This document shows, piece after piece, positions 14,885 to 23,995 of a DNA stretch of 41,266 bases (its first letter is position 1; each line of letters begins with the position of its first letter). The notes under the pieces are model-generated. The model was not told the origin of the DNA. It saw only the letters and a program-made list of their open reading frames with translations, and did not search any database. The DNA is from Xanthobacteraceae bacterium (GTDB taxonomy: Bacteria; Pseudomonadota; Alphaproteobacteria; Rhizobiales; Xanthobacteraceae). The stretch lies in contig JASHPU010000019.1 in the NCBI GenBank assembly GCA_030037885.1, positions 1 through 41,266 on the forward strand, in the 5' to 3' direction. Made by a program: the position numbers and the translations under genes.

Positions 14885-15246
14885 TGGTGGATTCCTTTGC
14901 GAAACGTGGCCCCTGCCTCCGAATTATTCCAACTTTTGCGGCGCACAAGGCCGAAAAGGGTCACGCCAATTTCACAAAAATGTTAGTTTATTCAGCAAGT
15001 TAATGGAGATTTTATTGGCCGATTTATTGTGAATTGCTGCGCTGCAAAATAAATCAAGACCGAGCCAAAAGGCCGGCCCATCGGGCAAAATGCTCCATGT
15101 GAGCGTGTGGCAAAGCTGTCGCGCAGAATCGCTTGTCCGCGATGGCCTTCTCGCCCGAGTCGCGCCGGCATTTATTCGCTATATCTACCGGACGGGCTCC
15201 GCATGAATCCAATGCGGCCGATGCATAACGAACACGGACAACAGCA
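14885..15246. other. 362-bp AT-richer intergenic region upstream of the sugar-acid cluster
   Basis: Divergent promoter region between the small secreted-protein gene and the dehydratase. It is visibly AT-richer than its surroundings at 14965-15055 (for example GTTAGTTTATTCAGCAAGTT), where promoters for both directions are likely. No palindromic repeat of the families seen elsewhere and no convincing gene are present. A short plus frame at 15107-15334 overlaps the dehydratase start in the wrong frame and is rejected. Confidence 0.5.
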
Positions 15247-17058
15247 ATGGCCAACACCAAGGGCCCGCACGGGCCGCAGCAGCGCCGCCTGCGTTCGCAA
15301 TTGTGGTTCGACAATCCGGACAATCCCGGCATGACCGCGCTCTATCTGGAGCGCTATCTCAATTATGGGCTGACGCGCACCGAACTGACCTCGGGCAAGC
15401 CGATCATCGGCATCGCCCAGACCGGCTCCGACTTGAGCCCCTGCAACCGCCATCACCTGCAGCTTGCCGAGCGGGTGCGCGAAGGCATCCGCACGGCCGG
15501 CGGCATCGCCATGGAATTTCCGGTGCATCCGATCCAGGAGACCGGCAAGCGGCCGACCGCGGCGCTCGACCGCAATCTCGCCTATCTCGGTCTCGTCGAA
15601 GTGCTGTTCGGCTATCCGCTCGACGGCGTCGTGCTGATGACCGGCTGCGACAAAACCACGCCGGCCTGCCTGATGGCGGCCGCGACCGTCAACACGCCGG
15701 CGATCGTGCTCTCCGGCGGTCCGATGCTGGACGGCTATCATAACGGCAAGCTCGCCGGTTCCGGCACGGTGCTTTGGCAGGCGCGCCAGGACGTTGCCGC
15801 CGGCAGGATCGACTACAACGCATTCATCGACATCGCCGCCTCGTCGGCGCCCTCGATCGGCCATTGCAATACCATGGGCACCGCCTCGACCATGAACGCC
15901 ATGGCCGAGGCGCTGGGCATGTCGCTGCCCGGCTGCGCCGCTATCCCGGCGCCGTATCGCGAGCGCGCCCGCATCGCCTATGAGACCGGCCTGCGCGCGG
16001 TCGAAATCGTGCGCGAGGATCTCAAGCCCTCCGACATCCTGACCCGCGCCGCATTCGAGAACGCCATCATGGCGTGCTCGGCGATCGGCGGCTCGACCAA
16101 CGCGCCGATTCATCTCAATGCCATCGCCCGCCATGTCGGCGTGCCGCTGCAGATTGGCGATTGGGAAACGGTCGGCTACGACGTGCCGCTCCTGGTCAAC
16201 ATGCAGCCGGCCGGCGCGTATCTCGGCGAGGATTATTATCGCGCCGGCGGGCTGCCGGCGGTGATGCACGAATTGTCGGAGGCTCGGCGACTGCACGGCG
16301 ACGCGCTCACCGTCAACGGCAGGACCTACGCCGAGAACGTCGCGCGCGCCAAAGCGAGCAATGCCGACGTCATCCGTCCCTACGGCCGGCCGCTCAAGCC
16401 GCATGCCGGCTTCAAGGTGCTGCGCGGCAATCTGTTCGATTCCGCGATCATGAAGACGAGCGTGATCTCCGACGAGTTCCGCCAGCGCTATCTCTGCAAT
16501 CCCAAGGATCCGAACGCCTTCGAGGGCCGAGCCGTGGTGTTCGACGGACCGGAGGATTACCATCGCCGCATCGAAGATCCGGCGCTCGGCATCGACGAGC
16601 ACACCATTTTGTTCATGCGCGGCGTCGGTCCGATCGGCTATCCCGGCTCGGCCGAGGTGGTGAACATGCAACCGCCCGCGGCTTTGATCAAAAGGGGCGT
16701 GACCTCGCTCGCCTGCATCGGCGACGGCAGGCAGTCGGGCACGTCCGGCTCGCCGTCGATCCTCAACGCCTCGCCGGAAGCGGCGGCCGGCGGCGGCCTT
16801 GCGCTTCTGCAAACCGGCGACCGCGTGCGCATCGATCTCAACAAGGGCAGCGCCGATATTTTGATTCCGGCCGCGGCGCTCGCCGAACGCGCCGCAGCGC
16901 TCAAGCAGAACGGCGGCTATCGCTATCCGGAAAGCGAGACGCCGTGGCAGGAAATCCAGCGCGCCATGGTCGACCAGCTCGGCAGCGGCATGGTGCTGGA
17001 GCCGGCGATCAAATATCAGCGCGTCGCACAAAAGTACGTGCCGCGCGACAATCACTGA
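15247..17058 (+). CDS. IlvD/Edd-family dehydratase, sugar-acid (pentonate) type
   Basis: A 603-residue iron-sulfur dehydratase of the IlvD/Edd family, expected to convert a sugar acid into its 2-keto-3-deoxy derivative. The three cluster cysteines are C66 ([10 protein letters not shown]), C134 ([12 protein letters not shown]) and C207 ([13 protein letters not shown]). The spacing 68 and 73 matches characterised pentonate dehydratases (L-arabinonate and D-xylonate types with a [2Fe-2S] cluster). The C-terminal domain has [18 protein letters not shown] (about 496-513). The length is close to those enzymes and longer than 6-phosphogluconate-unrelated IlvD (about 560). It begins a four-gene co-directional set. 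True dihydroxy-acid dehydratase of branched-chain synthesis is less likely given the catabolic neighbours. The actual sugar acid is unknown. Confidence 0.88.
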   Translation: MANTKGPHGPQQRRLRSQLWFDNPDNPGMTALYLERYLNYGLTRTELTSGKPIIGIAQTGSDLSPCNRHHLQLAERVREGIRTAGGIAMEFPVHPIQETGKRPTAALDRNLAYLGLVEVLFGYPLDGVVLMTGCDKTTPACLMAAATVNTPAIVLSGGPMLDGYHNGKLAGSGTVLWQARQDVAAGRIDYNAFIDIAASSAPSIGHCNTMGTASTMNAMAEALGMSLPGCAAIPAPYRERARIAYETGLRAVEIVREDLKPSDILTRAAFENAIMACSAIGGSTNAPIHLNAIARHVGVPLQIGDWETVGYDVPLLVNMQPAGAYLGEDYYRAGGLPAVMHELSEARRLHGDALTVNGRTYAENVARAKASNADVIRPYGRPLKPHAGFKVLRGNLFDSAIMKTSVISDEFRQRYLCNPKDPNAFEGRAVVFDGPEDYHRRIEDPALGIDEHTILFMRGVGPIGYPGSAEVVNMQPPAALIKRGVTSLACIGDGRQSGTSGSPSILNASPEAAAGGGLALLQTGDRVRIDLNKGSADILIPAAALAERAAALKQNGGYRYPESETPWQEIQRAMVDQLGSGMVLEPAIKYQRVAQKYVPRDNH

Positions 17059-17140
17059 TCGGCCCGGCTTTTCAGGCTGTCATCGCGGCTCGCTTCGTGG
17101 CAATTTGCCGGGCTTTGCCAAGAAAAACAGGGTGTTTGCC

Positions 17141-17992
17141 ATGAGCCAGTCCCGTCCATCGACCGCCGATAAGCGCAAAACTTTCCGCAAGCTGCACGAG
17201 GCCGGTTGCTTCGTCATTCCCAATCCGTGGAATGTCGGCAGCGCGCGCTATCTGCAGGGCCTCGGTTTTCCGGCTCTGGCAACGACCAGCTCGGGTTTCG
17301 CCTTTTCGCAAGGGTATCCCGACGGCGGGCAAAACCGCGAGCAGGTGCTGGCGCATTTTGCCGAGATCGCGGCGGCGGCCGATGTGCCGCTCAACGCCGA
17401 TTTCGAGGACGGCTTTGCCGCCACGCCCGAAGGCGTCGCCGACAGCGTCGTCAAATGCATCGCCACCGGGGTGGCCGGCCTCTCGATCGAGGATTCGCCG
17501 AATGACGGCAAGACGCCGCTCTACGACATCGAGACCGCCGTCGCTCGCGTCAAGGCGGCACGGGCGGCGATCGATCGCGCCGGCGGCGACGTGGTGTTCA
17601 CCGCGCGTGCGGAAAATTTCATCCGCGGCGTCAACGATCTCGACGATGCGATCCGGCGGCTCAAAGCCTACGCCGCGGCCGGCGCCGATTGTCTCTACGC
17701 ACCGGGCATCAACAAGCGCGAGCAGATCGAGGCCGTGGTCAAGGCGGTGGCGCCGAAGCCGGTCAATTTCCTCAACAGCGGCGCGTTCGGCTTTACCGTC
17801 GACCAGATCGCCGCGATGGGCGTGCGCCGCATCAGCGTCGGCGGCTCGCTGGCGCGCGTCGCCATGCATGCCTTCATCCGCACCGCCAGCGAAATCGCCC
17901 GCGACGGCAACTTCGACGGCTTCGGCGGCGGCATCACCAATGCCGAGCTGAACAAGTTTTTTGCCGAGGACCGCAGGAAGCTTTCGTCATAA
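17141..17992 (+). CDS. isocitrate lyase/PEP mutase-superfamily lyase
   Basis: A 283-residue TIM-barrel protein of the ICL/PEPM superfamily. Landmarks are FRKLHEAGCFVIPNPWNVGSA (15-35), LATTSSGFAFSQGYPDG, the metal-binding NADFEDGF (about 86-93), LSIEDS (109-114), TARAENF, and YAPGINKREQI. The isocitrate lyase KKCGH catalytic loop is absent, so it is not isocitrate lyase. This subgroup includes enzymes that cleave or decarboxylate 2-oxo acids or related compounds, mostly uncharacterised. ATG at 17141 is chosen over 17105 because it begins the conserved part. It starts 82 bp after the dehydratase and is followed by the SDR gene, so cleavage of the product of those two enzymes into pyruvate plus a smaller fragment is a plausible role (inference). 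Confidence 0.82.
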   Translation: MSQSRPSTADKRKTFRKLHEAGCFVIPNPWNVGSARYLQGLGFPALATTSSGFAFSQGYPDGGQNREQVLAHFAEIAAAADVPLNADFEDGFAATPEGVADSVVKCIATGVAGLSIEDSPNDGKTPLYDIETAVARVKAARAAIDRAGGDVVFTARAENFIRGVNDLDDAIRRLKAYAAAGADCLYAPGINKREQIEAVVKAVAPKPVNFLNSGAFGFTVDQIAAMGVRRISVGGSLARVAMHAFIRTASEIARDGNFDGFGGGITNAELNKFFAEDRRKLSS

Positions 17993-18153
17993 CTGGCCGG
18001 CAGTCGCCTCCGCAAACCGGCGAGCCGACCGGGCTGCCGGGCGAGCGCGCACCGCGCGCGGCACCGAAACCCGGTACCCGTTGGCGCGTTACGTCTCCGA
18101 GCCGGCACAAGCTCAGCCTCGCGATCTTGACGGGCAGCAAGCATGAGGAGCCG

Positions 18154-18912
18154 ATGACCAGTCGATTGCAGGGCAAAGTCGCACTGATTACCGCCGCCGG
18201 CCAAGGCATCGGCCGCGCCATTGCCGAAGCCTTCGTCGCCGAGGGCGCGAGCGTGATCGCGACCGATCTCGCCGGAGACAAACTCGCCGGGCTGAACGCC
18301 AAGAAACGCAGCAAGCTCGACGTCCGGTCGGAGCGCGACATCGAGGCGCTGGCCCGCGATATCGCCGGTGCGTTCGGCGCGCTCGACATCCTGGTCAATT
18401 GCGCCGGCTACGTGCATCACGGCACGGTGCTCGACTGCACCGACCGCGACTGGGACTTTTCCTTCGACCTCAACGTCAAGTCCATGCACCGCATGATCAG
18501 GGCGTTCCTGCCCGGCATGCTGGAGAACAAACGCGGCTCGATCGTCAACATTTCCTCCGCCGTATCCTCGATCCGCGGCGTGCCGAACCGCTATGCCTAT
18601 GGCACCACCAAGGCCGCGGTGATCGGGCTCACCAAGGCGGTGGCCGCCGACTTCATCCGCGAGGGCATCCGCTGCAACGCGATCTGTCCGGGCACCATCG
18701 AATCGCCGTCGCTCGACGAGCGGGTGGCAACGCTCGCCAAGGCGACCGGCCGCTCGCTCGACGCCGTGCGGCAAGACTTTGTCGCGCGACAGCCGATGGG
18801 GCGGCTCGGCACGCCGGCCGAAGTCGCCACGCTCGCCGTCTTCGTGGCCAGCGACGAGGCAAGCTACATTACCGGCCAAGCCCATCTCGTCGACGGCGGG
18901 ATGGCGGTGTAA
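18154..18912 (+). CDS. short-chain dehydrogenase close to BDH2 / 2-keto-3-deoxy-L-fuconate dehydrogenase
   Basis: A 252-residue classical SDR. The cofactor motif is TAAGQGIG (13-20), D38 in ATDLA indicates NAD rather than NADP, and NCAGYVHHG (82-90) and the catalytic S134/S135, Y149, K153 (NRYAYGTTKAA) are intact. The whole sequence resembles vertebrate BDH2 (DHRS6) in unusual blocks such as LITAAGQGIGRA, NCAG.VHHGTVLDCT.RDWDF and ADFIREGIRCNAICPGT. Bacterial relatives include 2-keto-3-deoxy-L-fuconate 4-dehydrogenase. With the dehydratase upstream, oxidation of a 2-keto-3-deoxy sugar acid at C4 is likely. Start ATG 18154 has GAGGAG 5-10 bp upstream. The frame stays open leftward to 17689 only by chance. 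Confidence 0.88.
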   Translation: MTSRLQGKVALITAAGQGIGRAIAEAFVAEGASVIATDLAGDKLAGLNAKKRSKLDVRSERDIEALARDIAGAFGALDILVNCAGYVHHGTVLDCTDRDWDFSFDLNVKSMHRMIRAFLPGMLENKRGSIVNISSAVSSIRGVPNRYAYGTTKAAVIGLTKAVAADFIREGIRCNAICPGTIESPSLDERVATLAKATGRSLDAVRQDFVARQPMGRLGTPAEVATLAVFVASDEASYITGQAHLVDGGMAV

Positions 18913-18920
18913 TTCTCTCG

Positions 18921-19053
18921 CGTCATTCCGGGGCGCGCGCCGCGCGAACCCGGAATCCGTAGCCATAGCCGTTTCCGCTCCGCACCGCGGAGCCGGTTCT
19001 GCACGCTTCGTGGTTATGGATTCCGGCTCTCGCTTCGCTCGGCCGGAATGACG
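18921..19053. repeat. TCATTCCGGGG-family inverted repeat
   Basis: Starts CGTCATTCCGGGGCGCGCGC and ends CGGCCGGAATGACG, with inner CCGGAATCCGTA against TATGGATTCCGG. It fills the gap between the SDR and DenD genes and would be within their shared transcript if they are one operon. Confidence 0.8.
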
Positions 19054-19070
19054 GCAATGTGGTTGAAGCC

Positions 19071-20054
19071 ATGCACATTCTCATCACCGGCGCGGCCGGC
19101 ATGATCGGCCGCAAGCTCACGGCGCGGCTCGTTGCGGCCGGCGCGCTCAATGGCCGGCCGATCGACACGCTGACCTTGATCGACATCGAGGCGCCGCAGC
19201 AGCCGGAAAAATTCGGCGGCAAGGTTGTCACGGCGGCCGCCGATATCGGCGATTCCGCGACGGCGCCGGCGGCCGTCGGCGGGCGACCGGACGTCATCTT
19301 TCATCTCGCCGCCATCGTGTCGGGCGAAGCCGAGCTCGATTTCGACAAGGGGGCCCGCGTCAACCTCGACGGTTCGCGGGCGCTGCTCGAAGCCGTCCGC
19401 GCGGCCGGCGACGGCTATCGGCCGCGGCTCGTGTTCACGTCATCCATCGCGGTGTTCGGCGCACCGTTTCCGGATGCAATCGGCGACGAATTTTTTCAAA
19501 CGCCGCTGACCTCCTACGGCACGCAGAAAGCGATCGTCGAACTTTTGCTTGCCGATTACACCCGCCGCGGCTTTGTCGACGGCGTCGGCATCCGGTTGCC
19601 GACCGTCACCGTGCGGCCGGGCCGGCCCAACAAGGCCGCATCCGGCTTCTTTTCCTCGATCATCCGCGAGCCGCTTAACGGGCAGGAGGCGGTGCTGCCG
19701 GTCGACGAGGCCGTCATGCATTGGCATGCGAGCCCGCGCGCCGCGGTCGGCTTTCTCCTGCACGCCGCCGCGCTGCCGAGCGAGCAGCTCGGGCCGCGCA
19801 TCAATCTGACCTTGCCGGGCGTGTGCTGCACGGTCGCCGAACAGATCGCGGCGCTGCGCCGCATTGCCGGCGACAAAGTCGCCGCGCGCATCCGCCGCGC
19901 GCCGGACCCGCCGGTCGAGCGCATCGTTGCCGGCTGGCCGCGCCGGTTCGATCCGCGCCGCGCGCTGGCGCTCGGCTTTCGCGCCGAAGCCTCGTTCGAC
20001 GACATCATCCGCGTGCATATCGAGGACGAACTGGACGGCAACATCGTGCTGTGA
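19071..20054 (+). CDS. denD: NAD-dependent epimerase/dehydratase, D-erythronate dehydrogenase-like
   Basis: A 327-residue extended SDR. GAAGMIG (8-14) binds NAD, FHLAAIVSGEAELDFD (about 80-95) and VFTSSIAVFGAPFP (about 124-137) fit the DenD family, and the catalytic Y and K lie in TSYGTQKAIVE. The family oxidises four-carbon sugar acids such as D-erythronate at C2 in the DenD/OtnI/OtnC pathway. The partner isomerase and decarboxylase are not in this window, so the symbol is by similarity. The start is ATG 19071; a GTG at 19059 adds four residues. It is the last gene of the sugar-acid set. Whether it shares the pathway of the upstream dehydratase or acts on a C4 product of it is inference. Confidence 0.78.
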   Translation: MHILITGAAGMIGRKLTARLVAAGALNGRPIDTLTLIDIEAPQQPEKFGGKVVTAAADIGDSATAPAAVGGRPDVIFHLAAIVSGEAELDFDKGARVNLDGSRALLEAVRAAGDGYRPRLVFTSSIAVFGAPFPDAIGDEFFQTPLTSYGTQKAIVELLLADYTRRGFVDGVGIRLPTVTVRPGRPNKAASGFFSSIIREPLNGQEAVLPVDEAVMHWHASPRAAVGFLLHAAALPSEQLGPRINLTLPGVCCTVAEQIAALRRIAGDKVAARIRRAPDPPVERIVAGWPRRFDPRRALALGFRAEASFDDIIRVHIEDELDGNIVL

Positions 20055-20068
20055 GATCCGGCCGCGCT

Positions 20069-20144
20069 CCGCTCGTCTCCGCGAAAGCGGGGACCCAGTT
20101 CCTTTTCATGTCCTCTGGATTCCCGCTTACGCGGGAATGAGCGG
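20069..20144. repeat. CGCGAAAGCGGG-family palindrome (first of a tandem pair)
   Basis: CCGCTCGTCTCCGCGAAAGC to GCTTACGCGGGAATGAGCGG, immediately downstream of the DenD stop. A second related element follows at 20160-20236, so the whole 245-bp gap to sfsA is repeat. Confidence 0.85.
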
Positions 20145-20159
20145 AATACATTACACATT

Positions 20160-20236
20160 CCGCCCGTTCCCGCGAAAGCGGGGGACCCAGCTCTGGCGCA
20201 ATCCTCTGGATTCCCGCTTGCGCGGGAATGAGCAGG
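20160..20236. repeat. CGCGAAAGCGGG-family palindrome (second of a tandem pair)
   Basis: CGCCCGTTCCCGCGAAAGCG to GCTTGCGCGGGAATGAGCAGG. It has the same orientation as the preceding copy but differs in the spacer (CCAGCTCTGGCGCAATCC instead of CCAGTTCCTTTTCATGTC), so the two are independent insertions or an old duplication. Confidence 0.8.
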
Positions 20237-20299
20237 TTTTTGCAGGGCCGGCAAAAAAGCCTTTCCACCGCCGCGTCTGCCCGTCTATGAGTTGCAGCC

Positions 20300-21013
20300 A
20301 TGCGGTTCGGTACTCCACTCATTCCCGCCATGCTGGTGCGCCGTTACAAGCGCTTTCTCGCCGACGTGATGTTCGAGTCCGGCGAGATGACGACGGTGCA
20401 CGTCGCCAATCCGGGCGCCATGACCGGGCTCAACCGGCCCTATTCGCGGGTCTGGCTGTCGGACTCGCAAAATCCAATGCGCACGCTGCGCTACAGTTGG
20501 GAGCTGGTGGAGACCGATCTCGGCAGCGGTCCGGAACTGGTCGGCGTCAACACCGTGCTGCCCAACCTGCTGGTCGCCGAAGCACTGGAGGCCGGGTTTA
20601 TTCCCGAGCTGCGCGACTATCCGTCGATCCGCCGCGAAGTGAAATACGGCGTCGGCTCGCGCGCCGACTTCGTGCTCGAGGACGGCAAGCGCCCGACCTG
20701 TTATCTGGAGATCAAGAACGTCCACCTGATGCGCAAGCCGCACCTCGCCGAATTTCCCGATTGCGTGACGGCGCGCGGCGCCAAGCATCTGGACGATCTT
20801 TCGCTTATGGCGGCCGGCGGCGCCCGCGCGGTGCTCCTGTTCGTCATCCAGATTCCTTCGGCCGGCGGATTCGCCTTGGCGCGCGACATCGATCCCACTT
20901 ACGCGGCCGGTTTCGACCGCGCGCGCCAAAAGGGCGTCGAAATGCTGGCATGGCGTTGCAAGATCACGACCGACGGCATCGAGGTCGCGACGCCGGTTCC
21001 GATCGCGGAGTGA
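20300..21013 (+). CDS. sfsA: SfsA-family protein (sugar fermentation stimulation protein homologue)
   Basis: A 237-residue protein matching SfsA along its length: [12 protein letters not shown] (12-23), [11 protein letters not shown] (34-44), the [16 protein letters not shown] block, and the nuclease-like core with [18 protein letters not shown] and [13 protein letters not shown]. The fold has an N-terminal OB-like domain and a C-terminal PD-(D/E)XK-type domain with D and E-x-K residues (RADF, LEIKN). Its cellular role is unsettled; the name comes from a maltose-utilisation effect in E. coli. It precedes map, an arrangement common in alphaproteobacteria, with a repeat between. Confidence 0.95.
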   Translation: MRFGTPLIPAMLVRRYKRFLADVMFESGEMTTVHVANPGAMTGLNRPYSRVWLSDSQNPMRTLRYSWELVETDLGSGPELVGVNTVLPNLLVAEALEAGFIPELRDYPSIRREVKYGVGSRADFVLEDGKRPTCYLEIKNVHLMRKPHLAEFPDCVTARGAKHLDDLSLMAAGGARAVLLFVIQIPSAGGFALARDIDPTYAAGFDRARQKGVEMLAWRCKITTDGIEVATPVPIAE

Positions 21014-21037
21014 CGCGCAGAATCCGGATAATCACCT

Positions 21038-21139
21038 CGTCATTCCGGATCGCCGCGAAGCGGCGAGTCCGGAATCCATAAGCCCAGCGCAGGGGTTATG
21101 GATTCCGGGTTCCTCGCTTCGCTCGGCCCCGGAATGACG
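21038..21139. repeat. TCATTCCGGGG-family inverted repeat
   Basis: Starts CGTCATTCCGGATCGCCGCG and ends CTCGGCCCCGGAATGACG, with inner TCCGGAATCCATAA against TTATGGATTCCGG. It lies between sfsA and map. The open frame that continues left of map begins inside it. Confidence 0.85.
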
Positions 21140-21259
21140 AATCAAATTGCAGCCGTGACGAGCCCGCCAACTTGCTTGCGTTGCGCACCGGCATGCTTAC
21201 ATTGCGGTTCGACTGGCGGCTTGCAGCCGCTCGCATCGCGGCTGAAAATTTTTAGCGCC

Positions 21260-22084
21260 ATGACCTACGTCGAAGCGGCCTCGGCGCCGCTGCGCAAGAC
21301 CGGACAGATCAAGATCCACGGCGCCGCCGCATTCGAAGGCATGCGCACGGCCGGCCGGCTTGCCGCCGCGTGTCTCGACATGCTGGTCGGCGAGATCAGG
21401 CCCGGCGTGTCGACCGAGCGCATCGACCGCCTGGTCTATGAGTTCGGCCACGACCACCACGCGCTGCCGGCGACGCTGATGTACCGCGGCTACCGCAAGG
21501 CGACCTGTACCTCGGTCAACCACGTGGTCTGCCACGGCATGCCATCCGACAAGCCGCTGCGCGACGGCGACATTCTCAACGTCGACGTGACGCTCATCCT
21601 CGACCACTGGCATGGCGATTCGAGCCGCATGTACGCGGTCGGCGACATCCCGCGCCGTGCCGAGCGGCTGATCGAGGTGACCTACGAGGCGATGATGCGC
21701 GGCATCGCCGCCATCAGGCCGGGCGGCTCAACCGGCGACATCGGCCATGCCATCCAGTCCTACGTCGAGGCGCAGCACATGAGCGTGGTGCGCGACTTCT
21801 GCGGCCACGGCGTCGGCCGGCTGTTCCACGACGAGCCGAACATCGTCCACGTCGGCCGGCCCGGCGAGGGCATCGTGCTCAAGCCCGGCATGTTCTTCAC
21901 CGTCGAGCCGATGATCAATCTCGGCCGGCCGCACGTGAAGGTGCTGTCCGACGGTTGGACCGCGGTGACCCGCGACCGCTCGCTGTCGGCGCAGTTCGAG
22001 CACGCGGTCGGCGTCACGCAGACCGGCGTCGAGATTTTCACGCTGTCGCCGAAAGGGTTCGACAAGCCGCCCTACAAGACGTAA
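21260..22084 (+). CDS. map: methionine aminopeptidase, type I
   Basis: Cytoplasmic enzyme that removes the initiator methionine from nascent proteins. The 274-residue protein has the pita-bread fold and the five metal ligands D109 (LNVDVT), D120 (WHGDSSR), H183 (CGHGVG), E216 (TVEPM) and E247 (QFEHAV), plus the substrate-contacting H91-like CHGMPS segment. There is no N-terminal zinc-finger extension, as expected for bacteria. The ATG at 21260 starts the family-length protein; the frame extends left to 21098 through a repeat and is not used. In most relatives radC follows directly, while here two secreted-protein genes intervene. Confidence 0.95.
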   Translation: MTYVEAASAPLRKTGQIKIHGAAAFEGMRTAGRLAAACLDMLVGEIRPGVSTERIDRLVYEFGHDHHALPATLMYRGYRKATCTSVNHVVCHGMPSDKPLRDGDILNVDVTLILDHWHGDSSRMYAVGDIPRRAERLIEVTYEAMMRGIAAIRPGGSTGDIGHAIQSYVEAQHMSVVRDFCGHGVGRLFHDEPNIVHVGRPGEGIVLKPGMFFTVEPMINLGRPHVKVLSDGWTAVTRDRSLSAQFEHAVGVTQTGVEIFTLSPKGFDKPPYKT

Positions 22085-22172
22085 TGCGGAACCGCTGGCG
22101 AAGCGGGCAGAAACGGAGGTCGCCGCGCCGGCGTTCATCGCCTACATTCCGCGGCCCTGTCGCCTGGACTGA

Positions 22173-22580
22173 ATGACCCGCATGACGCTTGAGCGCGCCG
22201 GTTCGATTGTGGCCCTCGTCGCCGCCCTCGTTATGGCTGCACCTTCGGCCGGCCGCGCCGGCGGCACCGGCTTCACCGACGAGGACCTCAATACGTCCGA
22301 CGGGCCGGCGTTTTTCGGCTTCGTGCGCGAGGTCGGCGGCGCCGGCATTTCGGACGCCAAGGTGACCGCCGAAGTGAAGGACCGCGGCGCGCTGGTGACG
22401 CGCACCGACATCATGGGCGTCTACAAAATTCCCGGCTTCGGCAAGGACGTCAAACCCGACGACGTGACCATCTCGTGCGCCAAGGACGGCTACAAGCAAG
22501 CGAACGTGCAGCGCCAGCCCCATGCCGCGGGCGACACCAAAGACCCGATCGAGGTCGAATGCTATCTGCAGAAGCAATGA
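22173..22580 (+). CDS. secreted carboxypeptidase-regulatory-like domain protein
   Basis: A 135-residue protein: signal peptide (about 1-29, ending SAGRAGG), then an Ig-like carboxypeptidase-regulatory (CarboxypepD_reg/transthyretin-like) fold. The core is [35 protein letters not shown] and [15 protein letters not shown], with two Cys residues (SCAK and the final ECYL) that could form a disulfide. ATG at 22182 is an alternative start. The stop codon overlaps the start of the cytochrome gene (ATGA at 22577-22580), so the two are translationally coupled and probably work together in the periplasm. Function unknown. Confidence 0.7.
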   Translation: MTRMTLERAGSIVALVAALVMAAPSAGRAGGTGFTDEDLNTSDGPAFFGFVREVGGAGISDAKVTAEVKDRGALVTRTDIMGVYKIPGFGKDVKPDDVTISCAKDGYKQANVQRQPHAAGDTKDPIEVECYLQKQ

Positions 22581-23143
22581 ACCGGCGCGGGAGCTGGACC
22601 ATGCACCACCATCCGGCGCTCATCGCAGCGCTCGCGGCGGCCGCTCTGGTCGCGGCTGCATCCACACTCTCGGCGCAGCCGGCGCCAGCCGCACCGCCCG
22701 CGCCGCAGGCCCCGGCACCGCCCCCACCCGCCGCGGCCTACCCGATGACCCTGGGCGACATGATGAATACGCTGGTGCAGCCGCGTCATGCCAAACTGGG
22801 CCTGGCGGGCCAGGCGCAGAACTGGCCGCTTGCCGGCTATGCGGTGATCGAAATCCGCCAGGCCTTCGCCGGCATCGCCAAGGCGCTGCCGAAATTCCGC
22901 GGCTATCCGGTCGGCGAATTGGCCGACGCGGCGCTGGGCCAGCCCTTGAACGCGCTGCAGGACGCTATCCGGCTGCAGGACCCGAAAAAATTCGCCGTCG
23001 CCTACGGCCAGCTCACCCAAGGCTGCAATGCCTGCCACGCCGCGCTGTTTCATCCTTTCGTCGTCATCAAGGCGCCGGACGCTTCGGCCTTTCCCAATCA
23101 GAAATTCAGTCCGGGGCAGGAGCCGGATGGCAAGCAGCCCTGA
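22577..23143 (+). CDS. c-type cytochrome (C-terminal CXXCH), exported
   Basis: A 188-residue protein: signal peptide (about 9-34), a Pro/Ala-rich linker ([19 protein letters not shown]), then a helical domain ending in the haem-attachment motif C-N-A-C-H within [14 protein letters not shown]. The haem site near the C-terminus and the helical prediction resemble class II (cytochrome c'-like) proteins; the Trp/His pattern [16 protein letters not shown] recurs in uncharacterised secreted cytochromes. Only one CXXCH is present, so it binds one haem. The gene is coupled to the preceding one by a 4-bp ATGA overlap. An internal ATG at 22601 could also serve. Electron-transfer partners are not in view. 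Confidence 0.75.
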   Translation: MNRRGSWTMHHHPALIAALAAAALVAAASTLSAQPAPAAPPAPQAPAPPPPAAAYPMTLGDMMNTLVQPRHAKLGLAGQAQNWPLAGYAVIEIRQAFAGIAKALPKFRGYPVGELADAALGQPLNALQDAIRLQDPKKFAVAYGQLTQGCNACHAALFHPFVVIKAPDASAFPNQKFSPGQEPDGKQP

Positions 23144-23247
23144 GCGGGCGCCTGCCGCAACACGATTGCAAATTCCGCCCATCACGTCATGCTGACGCAT
23201 GGGGTGTCGCCGCGATGAAAGCGGCGCCCGCCGGGTGCGTAACTTTC

Positions 23248-23964
23248 ATGCCGAACCAAAAACCCGCCAGCGGACACGGCGCCGCCGAAGCGCCGCCGCA
23301 TTATCATGGTCACCGCGAGCGCCTGCGCGACCGCTTCCGCGAGGCCGGCGCCGAGGCGGTGTCGGATTATGAGCTTCTCGAACTCTTACTGTTCCGGGCT
23401 TTGCCGCGTCGCGACGTCAAACCGCTCGCCAAGTCGCTGCTCGCGACCTTCGGCTCGTTCGCCGAAGTGGTCACCGCGCCGCCGTCGCGGCTTGCCGAGG
23501 TCAGGGGGATTGGCGATGCCGCCATCACGGAACTGAAAATCGTGCAGGCCGCGGCGAGCCGGCTCCTTCGCGGCGCTATCCAAAAACGCCCGGTGCTGTC
23601 GTCATGGTCGGCGGTGCTCGACTATTGCCGCACCGCGCAGGCTTTCGCCGACCGCGAAGCGTTCCGCGTGCTGTTCCTCGACAAGCGCAACCAGTTGATC
23701 GCCGATGAGGTGCAGCAGACCGGCACCGTCGATCACACCCCGGTCTATCCCCGCGAAGTGGTCAAGCGCGCGCTGGAATTGTCCGCCACCGCGATCGTGC
23801 TGGTGCACAATCATCCCGGCGGCGATCCGACGCCGTCGCGCGCCGATATCGACATGACCAAACAAATCGTCGACGTGGCCCGCGGGCTCGGCATCGAGGT
23901 ACACGACCACATCATTGTCGGACGCGACGGGCACGCGAGCCTGAAAGGGCTGAAGCTGTTGTGA
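23248..23964 (+). CDS. radC: RadC-family (JAB1/MPN) protein
   Basis: A 238-residue protein with the UPF0758/RadC structure: N-terminal helix-hairpin-helix-like region (RERLRDRF at 23-30, [33 protein letters not shown] at 84-97) and a C-terminal JAMM metalloprotease-like domain with H187 and H189 ([14 protein letters not shown]) and D200. RadC was once linked to DNA repair in E. coli, but that role was withdrawn; members are now seen as JAB1/MPN-fold proteins often linked to natural transformation or mobile DNA. Alternative in-frame start at 23215 adds 11 residues. Confidence 0.93.
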   Translation: MPNQKPASGHGAAEAPPHYHGHRERLRDRFREAGAEAVSDYELLELLLFRALPRRDVKPLAKSLLATFGSFAEVVTAPPSRLAEVRGIGDAAITELKIVQAAASRLLRGAIQKRPVLSSWSAVLDYCRTAQAFADREAFRVLFLDKRNQLIADEVQQTGTVDHTPVYPREVVKRALELSATAIVLVHNHPGGDPTPSRADIDMTKQIVDVARGLGIEVHDHIIVGRDGHASLKGLKLL

Positions 23965-23995
23965 TTGGCATGGACGATTATTGTCGCCGGAAAAA

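Noticed and set aside
15172-17055. 627-codon minus-strand frame opposite the IlvD-type dehydratase
   Set aside because: The plus strand has clear catalytic cysteines and family length. The minus frame is a codon-bias shadow.
20055-20299. CRISPR-like array in the gap before sfsA
   Set aside because: Two related palindromes occur in tandem, but there are only two, they differ in length and spacer, and copies of the family are scattered singly elsewhere. No cas genes are present.
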